Shown piece by piece: positions 1 through 5,364 of a DNA stretch of 6,550 nucleotides (its first letter is position 1; the number at the start of each line of letters is the position of its first letter). This stretch comes from Candidatus Gastranaerophilales bacterium (GTDB lineage Bacteria; Cyanobacteriota; Vampirovibrionia; Gastranaerophilales; Gastranaerophilaceae). The notes below the pieces were generated by a model. The model was not told the origin of the DNA, did not search any database, and worked only from the letters and a program-made list of their open reading frames with translations. The stretch covers positions 1 through 6,550 of the forward strand of contig CAJONH010000097.1 of the NCBI GenBank assembly GCA_905235825.1, given 5' to 3'. The translations under genes were made by a program, and so were the position numbers.

Positions 1-84
1 AGTGAATTTTTGAGAGTGGCGACTTTAAAAAGTGAGCACATTGCCGGCGGGGTTGACACGGCGGCAAGTGCGAAACCAGATTAG
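1..84 (+). CDS. Possible C-terminal end of an upstream gene (partial, doubtful)
   Basis: The frame starting at base 1 is open from the window edge to a TAG at 82-84 and reads SEFLRVATLK then SEHIAGGVDTAASAKPD. It could be the tail of an upstream protein, but I recognise no family. Two points argue against it: the last part lies inside a duplicated sequence (60-87) that is non-coding in its other copy, and G+C rises sharply here. In the other two forward frames stops come at 3-5 and 11-13, so an upstream gene may instead end within the first few bases, leaving the rest as a leader for rfaE2. Confidence 0.25.
   Translation, partial: SEFLRVATLKSEHIAGGVDTAASAKPD
36..71 (+). repeat. GC-rich inverted repeat (hairpin) upstream of rfaE2
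   Basis: GCAC (36-39) and TTGCCG (41-46) pair with CGGCAA (62-67) and GTGC (68-71), giving 10 base pairs with one bulged A at 40 and a 15-base loop. No T-run follows, so it does not look like an intrinsic terminator. Its right arm is the core of the duplicated element at 60-87. The copy upstream of lpxA shares the right arm but not a matching left arm, so the fold is not conserved between the two. Confidence 0.5.
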
Positions 85-87
85 ATA
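60..87 (+). repeat. Duplicated intergenic element, copy 1 (upstream of rfaE2)
   Basis: GGCGGCAAGTGCGAAACC followed by AGATTAGATA. It matches the sequence at 3017-3044 at 26 of 28 positions; the only differences are an AG/GA swap after AAACC. It ends 26 bases before the rfaE2 start codon. Both copies are also preceded by a looser AAGTG(A/T)G motif 26-30 bases upstream. The element is richer in G+C than its surroundings. Its function is unknown; it could be a dispersed repeat or part of a leader RNA. Confidence 0.75.
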
Positions 88-113
88 CAAAGGCTAAAAC
101 AAAAGGTTAATAA

Positions 114-578
114 ATGCTTGTAAAACAAACAGAACTGGATTTGCTGCTCAAAAATTTAAGAGCGGAACATAAAACAATAGTAACAACTAACGGATGCTTT
201 GATATCTTACATGTAGGTCATGTAAGATATCTTGAACAGGCAAAAAAGTTTGGAGATGTTCTGATTGTTGCGTTAAATTCCGATAAATCGGTAAAAAAAA
301 TAAAGGGAGAATCACGTCCGATAAACAACGAAAACGATAGGGCAGAAGTATTAAGTGCATTAAGGAGTGTTGATTATGTGGTTATTTTTGATGAAGATTC
401 CCCGTTAGAGCTTTTATTACGCATAAAACCCGATGTCCATACAAAGGGGGCGGATTATACGGTTGAAACTCTCCCCGAAGCAAAGGAAATAATAAAAGCA
501 GGCGGAAGAATAGAATTTATTTCTTTTGTAGAGGGTAAATCCACAACCTCAATCATTGAAAAAATGCGTAAGTCATAA
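114..578 (+). CDS. rfaE2: D-glycero-beta-D-manno-heptose 1-phosphate adenylyltransferase
   Basis: This cytoplasmic nucleotidyltransferase makes ADP-heptose from heptose 1-phosphate and ATP for the LPS inner core. The 154-residue protein is a complete single cytidylyltransferase-like domain: TNGCFDILHVGH at 25-36 contains the HxGH nucleotide-binding motif (H33, H36), NSD at 55-57 and KGADY at 111-115 are family-typical, and GKSTTSII at 141-148 is the C-terminal GxSTT signature. It matches the C-terminal half of bifunctional HldE of enterobacteria; here the kinase half is not fused and would be a separate gene outside the window. AAAAGG at 101-106 lies 7 bases before the ATG, supporting this start. 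It is the first complete gene of the lipid A block, 29 bases before lpxD. The HxGH codons form a perfect inverted repeat. Also known as hldE C-domain or hldC-like. Confidence 0.93.
   Translation: MLVKQTELDLLLKNLRAEHKTIVTTNGCFDILHVGHVRYLEQAKKFGDVLIVALNSDKSVKKIKGESRPINNENDRAEVLSALRSVDYVVIFDEDSPLELLLRIKPDVHTKGADYTVETLPEAKEIIKAGGRIEFISFVEGKSTTSIIEKMRKS
201..231 (+). repeat. Perfect 13-bp inverted repeat within rfaE2
   Basis: GATATCTTACATG (201-213) is the exact reverse complement of CATGTAAGATATC (219-231), separated by the 5-base loop TAGGT. It lies in frame over the codons for DILHVGHVRYL, the active-site HxGH region. The repeated His-Val codon pair contributes some of the symmetry, but the outer pairs go beyond what the protein demands. 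It would form a stable hairpin in the mRNA about 90 bases after the start codon. No function is known. Confidence 0.8.
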
Positions 579-607
579 TAAAATATAAAATCAGAGAGGG
601 TAATTAT

Positions 608-1702
608 ATGAGGGATATAGATAATATGAATGAATATTCGCCGGAGGAAATAGCACAAATAGTCGGCGGTATTTTAACAAAAGTCGAAGATGTAAAAATT
701 TCAAGAATAGGGCCGCCTTTACTGGCTGATGAACATACACTTGCTCTTGCTTTAAATGAAGATGAAATTGAAAATCTTTCAAAAACAAAAGCTAAAGCGG
801 CACTTGTTCCCATAGGTGTTACGTCGGAAACAATTACGACTATAGAATCGGAAAGACCCCGTCTTGCAATGATGAAACTGCTTCATTTATTCTATATGCC
901 GCCCGAATCCACTGTGGGTATACATCCTTCTGCTGTTATTCATCCTACTGCAAAAATAGGCGAAAATGTTTCAATAGGGCCGAATGTAGTTATATCAAGA
1001 AACGCATCAATCGGAAAAAATTCCAAAATATTGGCAAATACATATATAGGACGCAGTGTACAAATAGGTGAAAATTGCTTGTTTCATCCGGGATGCAATA
1101 TAGGAGATAATGCACTTATCGGTAATAAAGTAATTTTACAGCACGGTGTAAGTATCGGTGCTGACGGATTCAGCTTTGTTACGGAAAATCCAAACAACGT
1201 TGAAAATGCGAGAGAAGAAGGAAAATTAAAAGAAGATAACAGCGACCAGAAGATATTTAAAATTCCTTCCATAGGTTCCGTTGTAATCGGTGATGATGTC
1301 GAAATCGGTGCAAATACCTGTATAGATAAAGGGACTATTGAAAATACCGTAATCGGTGAACAGACAAAAATCGACAATCTTGTTCAGATAGGTCATAACT
1401 GTAAAATCGGCAAAGGCTGCATGATTGTATCTCAGGTTGGTATAGCAGGAAGCTGTAAAATAGGCGACAGAGTAGTTATAGCAGGTCAGGTCGGTATGGC
1501 AGACCATATTGAAATCGGAAGCGATTCTATAATTATGGCAAAAGCAGGAGTAACAAAGAGTTTCCCCGGTAAAAACATATTAATCAGTGCCCCCGCAATG
1601 CCCAGAAAAGAATTTTTGAAACAGATGAAAACGATGAAAAAAGCCGAAGAATTGGTAAATAAATTTAAAGAATATGAGCATTTATTTAAGGATAATAATT
1701 AA
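608..1702 (+). CDS. lpxD: UDP-3-O-(3-hydroxyacyl)glucosamine N-acyltransferase
   Basis: LpxD transfers a second 3-hydroxyacyl chain from ACP to the 2-amino group of UDP-3-O-acyl-glucosamine, the third step of lipid A synthesis, in the cytoplasm as a trimer. The 364-residue protein has an N-terminal uridine-binding domain (about 10-100), a left-handed beta-helix of hexapeptide repeats (about 101-318) and a charged C-terminal helix (about 334-360). NLVQIGHN at 257-264 carries the likely catalytic H263 (E. coli H239), and ADHIEIG at 298-304 carries H300 (E. coli H276). ADGFSF at 185-190 is the family's DGF loop. Relative to E. coli LpxD (341 aa), a charged stretch of roughly 20-25 residues is inserted right after that loop (about 192-216). 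AGAGAGGG at 593-600 is 7 bases before the chosen ATG; an in-frame ATG at 626 is possible but less well placed. Its stop shares one base with the lpxC start. Confidence 0.95.
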   Translation: MRDIDNMNEYSPEEIAQIVGGILTKVEDVKISRIGPPLLADEHTLALALNEDEIENLSKTKAKAALVPIGVTSETITTIESERPRLAMMKLLHLFYMPPESTVGIHPSAVIHPTAKIGENVSIGPNVVISRNASIGKNSKILANTYIGRSVQIGENCLFHPGCNIGDNALIGNKVILQHGVSIGADGFSFVTENPNNVENAREEGKLKEDNSDQKIFKIPSIGSVVIGDDVEIGANTCIDKGTIENTVIGEQTKIDNLVQIGHNCKIGKGCMIVSQVGIAGSCKIGDRVVIAGQVGMADHIEIGSDSIIMAKAGVTKSFPGKNILISAPAMPRKEFLKQMKTMKKAEELVNKFKEYEHLFKDNN

Positions 1703-2511
1703 TGGGTACTATTACAAAAGAATTTATCGTAAAATCGGCTGCTTTAATGACGGGAATTGAATCTGAAGCAAGAGTCTGCCCGTCGGAAAAAAAAGGAATT
1801 CGTTTCCATTTCAACGGAGAAACGATTGAAGCGGTTGTTGAAAATGTTGTATCAACAGAACATTGTACTGTTTTGGGAAATTCAAAAATAAAAATAATGC
1901 TGATAGAACATTTTATGGCAGCGTGTGCTTTTTGCGGAATTAATTCAATTGATGTTTATTTATCACATTATGAATTGCCTATTTTAGACGGTGCATCAAA
2001 AGAGTGGATTGAAAATTTTAAAAAGGCTGAAATTGTTAATCCTGATAAAAGGACTATAAAGTTAAAAGAACCTGTTTATTATTTGAACGGAAAAACTCAT
2101 CTTGTTGTTCTGCCTTCTGACAGCCTAAATCTGACTTACAGCGTTAATTATAAACATAAAGATTTAAAAAATCGCTGGGTTTCATTAAATAAAGAAAAAT
2201 TAGAGGAAATAGAAGAAGCAAGAACATTTGGTTATTTAAGCGAGCTTGAAATGCTTCAAAAAGCAGGATACGGCAGAGGTGCAAGCCTTGAAAACACGTT
2301 GGGATTGAAAGATGATGATACATATACAACGGAGTTAAAGTCGGAGTATGAACCCGTAAAACATAAAGTATTGGATTTAATAGGCGATTTTTACCTTGCA
2401 GGCTGTAATATATTGAATTTTAAAGCTGAAATAATCGTAAAAGAAGCGGGGCATACAGTACACGTTAATGCCGCAAAAAGTTTAAAAGATAAATTAATAA
2501 TGGAGGAATAA
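1702..2511 (+). CDS. lpxC: UDP-3-O-acyl-N-acetylglucosamine deacetylase
   Basis: LpxC is the zinc amidase for the committed step of lipid A synthesis, removing acetate from UDP-3-O-acyl-GlcNAc. Visible family motifs: EH at 69-70 (H70 a zinc ligand), ELPILDGAS at 91-99, ARTFGY at 173-178 with T175, VKHKVLDLIGD at 219-229 with zinc ligands H221 and D225 plus D229, and GH at 250-251 (H251, general acid in the E. coli enzyme). At 269 residues it is shorter than E. coli LpxC (305), ending soon after the GH motif. Unusually, the N-terminal GxGLHxG signature is replaced by SAALMTG (12-18), so M16 stands where E. coli has H19. AAGGA at 1688-1692 is 9 bases before the ATG, which overlaps the lpxD stop as TAATG. 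The stop overlaps fabZ the same way, so translational coupling is likely. All zinc ligands are present, so I expect an active enzyme. Confidence 0.93.
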   Translation: MGTITKEFIVKSAALMTGIESEARVCPSEKKGIRFHFNGETIEAVVENVVSTEHCTVLGNSKIKIMLIEHFMAACAFCGINSIDVYLSHYELPILDGASKEWIENFKKAEIVNPDKRTIKLKEPVYYLNGKTHLVVLPSDSLNLTYSVNYKHKDLKNRWVSLNKEKLEEIEEARTFGYLSELEMLQKAGYGRGASLENTLGLKDDDTYTTELKSEYEPVKHKVLDLIGDFYLAGCNILNFKAEIIVKEAGHTVHVNAAKSLKDKLIMEE

Positions 2512-2972
2512 TGGAAAAAGGGCAGGTTGTACAGTTTGATGTACTTGATATGATGAAAATGATACCTCACAGATATCCGTTTTTACTGGTTGACAGAGTA
2601 ACGGAATGTGTACTCGGGGTAAGATGCAAAGGCTATAAAAATCTTACTATGAATGAAGAATTTTTTCAGGGACACTTCCCGAATATGCCCGTGTTTCCGG
2701 GAGTATTACAGCTTGAAGCTATGGCACAGATGTGTGCAAGCGTTTTGCTTCCTCTGCCCGAATATAAAGATAAACTATTTTTCTATGCGGGAATAGACAG
2801 CGTAAGATTTAGAAAACAGGTAAAACCGGGTGACAGGTTTGATATGGAAGGCGAAATAACAAAAATAAAAGGCCCGATAGTAAAAGCGATAACAAAAGGC
2901 TTTGTAGACGGTCAACTGGCTGTTGAAGCGGAATTGATGTTTTCTATTGTAGGAAATAAAATATCCGAGTAA
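2511..2972 (+). CDS. fabZ: 3-hydroxyacyl-ACP dehydratase FabZ
   Basis: FabZ dehydrates (R)-3-hydroxyacyl-ACP to trans-2-enoyl-ACP in type II fatty acid synthesis, competing with LpxA and LpxD for the same substrate pool. The 153-residue hotdog-fold protein has the family signature PHRYPFLLVDRV at 19-30, the catalytic histidine H55 in QGHFPNMPVFPG, and the catalytic glutamate E69 in LQLEAMAQ. Length and motifs are normal and complete. It is a separate protein, not fused to LpxC as in Bacteroidota. GGAGG at 2502-2506 sits 4 bases before the ATG, which shares one base with the lpxC stop (TAATG). The gap to lpxA is 85 bases and holds copy 2 of the duplicated element. Confidence 0.97.
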   Translation: MEKGQVVQFDVLDMMKMIPHRYPFLLVDRVTECVLGVRCKGYKNLTMNEEFFQGHFPNMPVFPGVLQLEAMAQMCASVLLPLPEYKDKLFFYAGIDSVRFRKQVKPGDRFDMEGEITKIKGPIVKAITKGFVDGQLAVEAELMFSIVGNKISE

Positions 2973-3016
2973 AAACTTAAGATAAGCCCGTAAGTGTGTG
3001 CAAAGAAATTTCAATA

Positions 3017-3044
3017 GGCGGCAAGTGCGAAACCGAATTAGATA
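3017..3044 (+). repeat. Duplicated intergenic element, copy 2 (between fabZ and lpxA)
   Basis: GGCGGCAAGTGCGAAACC followed by GAATTAGATA, 26 of 28 identical to 60-87. It occupies the only sizeable gap inside the lipid A block and ends 13 bases before the lpxA ATG. The lpxA ribosome binding site (AAGAGGA, 3044-3050) begins at its last base. A loosely shared AAGTGTGTGCA motif precedes it at 2991. The unique sequence between the motif and the element does not resemble that of copy 1. Confidence 0.75.
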
Positions 3045-3057
3045 AGAGGATTAAAAT

Positions 3058-3864
3058 ATGACAATTCATAAAACCGCAATAATTGCAGATAATGCAGTAA
3101 TACCCGAAAGCTGTGAAATAGGGCCTTATACAATAATCGGAGATGATGTTGTATTGGGCGAAAATGTTAAAATCGCATCACATGCAAATTTAGAGTATTG
3201 TACAATAGGCGAGGGAACCGTTATTTCTCCCTATGCAAGCATCGGAACTCCTCCTCAGGATTTAAGCTATAAAGGACAAAAAACAAGAGCAATAATAGGA
3301 AAAAATTGTCTTATAAAGGAAAATGTTACAATAAACAGAGGTGCAGGAGAAGACGGTGCAATAACAAAAGTCGGCGATAAAGTTATGCTTATGGTTGGTG
3401 CTCACATCGCTCATAACTGCGTAATAGGTGATGAAGCTATTTTTGCTAATTTAGCAACGGTCGGCGGGCATGTTCACGTCGGGAAATGTGCATTTTTGGG
3501 CGGAATGAGTGTTTATCATCAAAATATAAGAATAGGCGAATATGTTATAACATCAGGTTTTTCAGCTTCAAGAATGGATATTGTACCATTTTCAAAAGTA
3601 GGCGGATGTCCTGCCGTTATTCATGGGCCTAATATTATCGGTTTAAGAAGACGTGGATTTTCGCAAGAAGAAAGACAAAATTTAAGAAAAGCATTTAAAT
3701 TAATAGTTGAAAGAAAATACTTATTATCAGAAGTTGCAAATCATCTTGAAGAACAATTCCCGAATGATAAAAATGTTTTGAGAATAGCTGAATTTATAAA
3801 GACAACCAAAAGAGGAATTTATTTAAGAAAAGACAGCTGTATGAGCGAGTCATTTGAAGAATAG
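3058..3864 (+). CDS. lpxA: UDP-N-acetylglucosamine O-acyltransferase
   Basis: LpxA transfers a 3-hydroxyacyl chain from ACP to the 3-position of UDP-GlcNAc, the first and reversible lipid A step; it acts as a cytoplasmic trimer. The 268-residue protein (E. coli 262) has a left-handed beta-helix of hexapeptide repeats (about 1-185) and a C-terminal helical domain opening with IIGLRRRGFS (193-202), a strong LpxA signature. AHIAHN at 115-120 contains H116 and the likely catalytic H119 (E. coli H122, H125). PQDLSYKG at 66-73 and YHQNIRIG at 153-160 match substrate-contact regions. Counting from H154, G167 lies at the place of E. coli G173, the residue that sets acyl chain length. AAGAGGA at 3044-3050 precedes the ATG by 7 bases. 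The aminopeptidase follows after 8 bases. lpxB, the usual next gene in cyanobacteria and many proteobacteria, is absent here. Confidence 0.96.
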   Translation: MTIHKTAIIADNAVIPESCEIGPYTIIGDDVVLGENVKIASHANLEYCTIGEGTVISPYASIGTPPQDLSYKGQKTRAIIGKNCLIKENVTINRGAGEDGAITKVGDKVMLMVGAHIAHNCVIGDEAIFANLATVGGHVHVGKCAFLGGMSVYHQNIRIGEYVITSGFSASRMDIVPFSKVGGCPAVIHGPNIIGLRRRGFSQEERQNLRKAFKLIVERKYLLSEVANHLEEQFPNDKNVLRIAEFIKTTKRGIYLRKDSCMSESFEE

Positions 3865-3872
3865 AGGTTTAA

Positions 3873-4979
3873 ATGAACGGAAATTTATGGGAAAAATATG
3901 CAAAAGTATTGGTTGATTATTCCGTAAAAGTTCAAAAAGGCGAACTTGCAATAATCAGAACTGATTCGTATCAATCAGAGCCGTTAGTTAAGGAAATATA
4001 TAAACAGGTGTTATTAAAAGGCGGTTATCCTGTTGTTAGAATGGGGTGCGAAGGATTAAACGAAATTTTTATTAAAAATGCGACCGATGAACAGCTTGAA
4101 TATATAGATCCAATGACAGAGCTTGAATATGATAAAGCCAAAAATCTGATTTCGATAGGTGCTCCGTTAAATGTAAAAAATATGGCAAAGGCGAATTCAA
4201 AAAAATTAGCAAAACGTTCAAGTACAATGAAGCGTTTATCCGAAAAAATGCTGAAGCGTTCCGCCGAAGGAGATTTAAAATGGGTAATAGCTGATTTTCC
4301 GACAAATGCACTGGCACAGGAAGCAAATATGTCGCTTGAAGAATATACCGAGTTTTTAATAAAAGCGTGTTATCTGCATTTGGATAACCCTGTTGAAAAA
4401 TGGCAGGAAATTGGTAAAAAGCAGGAACAAATTGCAGAGTTTTTGAATAAAAAATCAAAAATAAGAATAACAGGTGAGAAGACGGATATTACATTTAACG
4501 TTCAGGGCAGAATATGGAAAAGTTGTGCCGGAGAATGCAATTTCCCCGACGGAGAAGTATATACATCACCAATAGAAGACAGTGCTGAAGGTCAAATTTA
4601 TTTTGATTATCCGCAAATATACCGTGGCAATGAAGCTCAAAAAGTTCTTCTTACGCTTAAAAACGGTAAAATAGTTGAAGCAAAAGCCGAAAAAGGCGAA
4701 GAATATCTGAATAACATGCTTGATACAGATGAAGGTTCAAGATTTGCGGGTGAAATTGCAATCGGTACAAATGAAATGGTGCAGGAAGTAACGGGAAATA
4801 TTCTGTTTGATGAAAAAATAGGCGGTTCAATTCACATGGCAGCAGGTGCTTCATATCCTGATACCGGCGGTAAAAATGTTTCGGGATTACACTGGGATTT
4901 AATTAAAAATATGAAAAACGGCGGAAAAATATATGCAGATAATGAACTAATCTATGAAAACGGTAAATTTTTAATATAA
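3873..4979 (+). CDS. M29-family metallo-aminopeptidase (AmpS/PepS/AmpT-like)
   Basis: A cytoplasmic metal-dependent aminopeptidase that would release N-terminal residues from peptides; substrate preference cannot be read from sequence. The 368 residues span the whole family fold (usual size about 360-410). The C-terminal catalytic half contains the metal-binding set: E228 in PDGEVYTSP, E294 in FAGEIAIGTN, H321 and Y328 in GGSIHMAAGASYPDTGG, and H340 with D342 in SGLHWDLI. The N-terminal half (about 1-190) is the substrate-channel domain. No signal peptide is visible. The AGAGG at 3863-3867 overlaps the lpxA stop and lies 5 bases before the ATG, so it is probably co-transcribed with the lipid A genes and may be coupled to lpxA. 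A metabolic link to lipid A is not evident; it could simply be an operon passenger. A terminator follows directly. Confidence 0.92.
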   Translation: MNGNLWEKYAKVLVDYSVKVQKGELAIIRTDSYQSEPLVKEIYKQVLLKGGYPVVRMGCEGLNEIFIKNATDEQLEYIDPMTELEYDKAKNLISIGAPLNVKNMAKANSKKLAKRSSTMKRLSEKMLKRSAEGDLKWVIADFPTNALAQEANMSLEEYTEFLIKACYLHLDNPVEKWQEIGKKQEQIAEFLNKKSKIRITGEKTDITFNVQGRIWKSCAGECNFPDGEVYTSPIEDSAEGQIYFDYPQIYRGNEAQKVLLTLKNGKIVEAKAEKGEEYLNNMLDTDEGSRFAGEIAIGTNEMVQEVTGNILFDEKIGGSIHMAAGASYPDTGGKNVSGLHWDLIKNMKNGGKIYADNELIYENGKFLI

Positions 4980-4992
4980 TTAAAATTTGTTT

Positions 4993-5036
4993 ACAAAAAT
5001 GGTTGTTTGACTTTACGAACAGCCATTTTTGTGTTA
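4993..5036 (+). terminator. Intrinsic terminator after the lipid A/aminopeptidase block
   Basis: Bases 4993-5009 pair with 5016-5032 in a 17-bp stem (15 Watson-Crick pairs and two G-U pairs), starting ACAAAAATGG and ending CCATTTTTGT, with a 6-base loop at 5010-5015. The A-run on the left and T-run on the right are part of the stem, followed by GTTAT, so termination could work in both directions. It begins 14 bases after the aminopeptidase stop. Confidence 0.85.
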
Positions 5037-5040
5037 TAAT
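5012..5040 (+). promoter_or_regulatory. Candidate sigma-70 promoter with extended -10, inside the terminator
   Basis: TATAAT at 5035-5040 is a perfect -10 box, with TG at 5032-5033 giving the extended -10 form TGTTATAAT. A weak -35 (TTTACG, 5012-5017) lies 17 bases upstream; TTGACT at 5007-5012 is a better match but 22 bases away. Transcription would start near 5047, giving a leader of about 60 bases before the small TTG-start gene. The -35 region lies in the arm of the upstream terminator hairpin. Confidence 0.7.
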
Positions 5041-5093
5041 CGCATCGATGTAAGGTTAAGTAAAAGATTGTTCGTTGATTAGTATTAGACTTT

Positions 5094-5099
5094 AAGGGG
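5094..5099 (+). promoter_or_regulatory. Ribosome binding site that fixes a TTG start
   Basis: AAGGGG lies 8 bases before the TTG at 5108. An in-frame TAA at 5093-5095 overlaps it, and no ATG or GTG lies between that stop and the TTG, so translation of this frame has to begin at 5108 or further inside. Confidence 0.7.
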
Positions 5100-5107
5100 T
5101 TAATACA

Positions 5108-5269
5108 TTGCGAAAGAATTTGTTCAAAAAAGTTCACTATAAGAAGAAGTGTTCCAAAAGTCCCAAGCCTCCCATTAATTGGGATTTGAGTCGTACTTTC
5201 TATATTTTATCCGAATGCAGAGAAGAATTAAAATCGTTTCTGTTGTCAAAAATAGAATTTAAAGCATAA
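5108..5269 (+). CDS. Small basic protein of unknown function (53 aa, TTG start)
   Basis: I do not recognise this protein. Reading from TTG gives 53 residues ending at a TAA at 5267-5269. The N-terminal part is strongly basic and Lys-rich (KNLFKKVHYKKKC at 3-15, then SKSPKPP at 16-22). The C-terminal part (about 24-52) looks like a short amphipathic helix, NWDLSRTFYILSECREEL followed by KSFLLSKIEFKA. Two cysteines (15, 37) are too few for an obvious metal site. There is no signal peptide or membrane segment. Support comes from context: a perfect extended -10 promoter about 70 bases upstream, AAGGGG at ideal spacing, and an otherwise unexplained 385-base gap between flanking genes. Codon use matches the neighbours. 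It is easily missed because of its size and start codon. The basic half suggests nucleic acid binding, but that is a guess. Confidence 0.6.
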   Translation: MRKNLFKKVHYKKKCSKSPKPPINWDLSRTFYILSECREELKSFLLSKIEFKA

Positions 5270-5277
5270 TATTAGGC

Positions 5278-5307
5278 GTGTTCACACTATTGATAGTGTG
5301 AATACAC
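5278..5307. repeat. Long inverted repeat (hairpin or operator-like) 3' of the small gene
   Basis: TTCACACTAT (5281-5290) and ATAGTGTGAA (5293-5302) are perfect reverse complements around a TG centre. GTG at 5278-5280 and CAC at 5305-5307 extend the pairing beyond a two-base bulge. It lies 9 bases after the small gene's stop and between two convergent genes. There is no T-run on either side, so it is not a classic terminator; a transcript-end stabiliser or a protein-binding palindrome are both possible. Confidence 0.75.
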
Positions 5308-5337
5308 TTATCATAATGATAAAAACGGTATAAGTGT
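5304..5337. repeat. Nested inverted repeats between convergent genes
   Basis: ACACTTAT (5304-5311) pairs with ATAAGTGT (5330-5337). Inside it, TTATCAT (5308-5314) and ATGATAA (5316-5322) form a second perfect palindrome around a single A. The left arm shares ACAC (5304-5307) with the hairpin just upstream, so these foldings are partly mutually exclusive. Bases 5338-5364, down to the end of the winged-helix gene, show nothing further. Confidence 0.6.
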
Positions 5338-5364
5338 TTAATGAGTATACGCTGCTGTTATTTT

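Noticed and set aside
53..87. TTGACA at 53-58 as a -35 box for rfaE2
   Set aside because: No acceptable -10 lies 16-18 bases downstream; the sequence there is CCAGAT/CAGATT. TAGATA is 23 bases away, too far.
80..88. ATTAGATAC resembling the conserved 16S rRNA segment near position 790
   Set aside because: The flanking sequence does not match 16S rRNA and the second copy lacks the following C; it is part of the duplicated element only.
455..813. Minus-strand open frames of 65-69 codons over the end of rfaE2 and start of lpxD
   Set aside because: They lie antisense to well-supported genes, have no ribosome site and encode no recognisable protein.
1084..1507. Two minus-strand open frames inside lpxD
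   Set aside because: Shadows of the hexapeptide-repeat codons; no ribosome site or family resemblance.
4072..4458. 128-codon minus-strand open frame within the aminopeptidase gene
   Set aside because: The longest antisense frame here, but it is fully inside a complete conserved gene and its translation is low-complexity Leu/Tyr/Phe-rich.
5170..5182. CCCATTAATTGGG palindrome-like sequence
   Set aside because: Only four pairs with a five-base loop, and it lies within the small coding frame.
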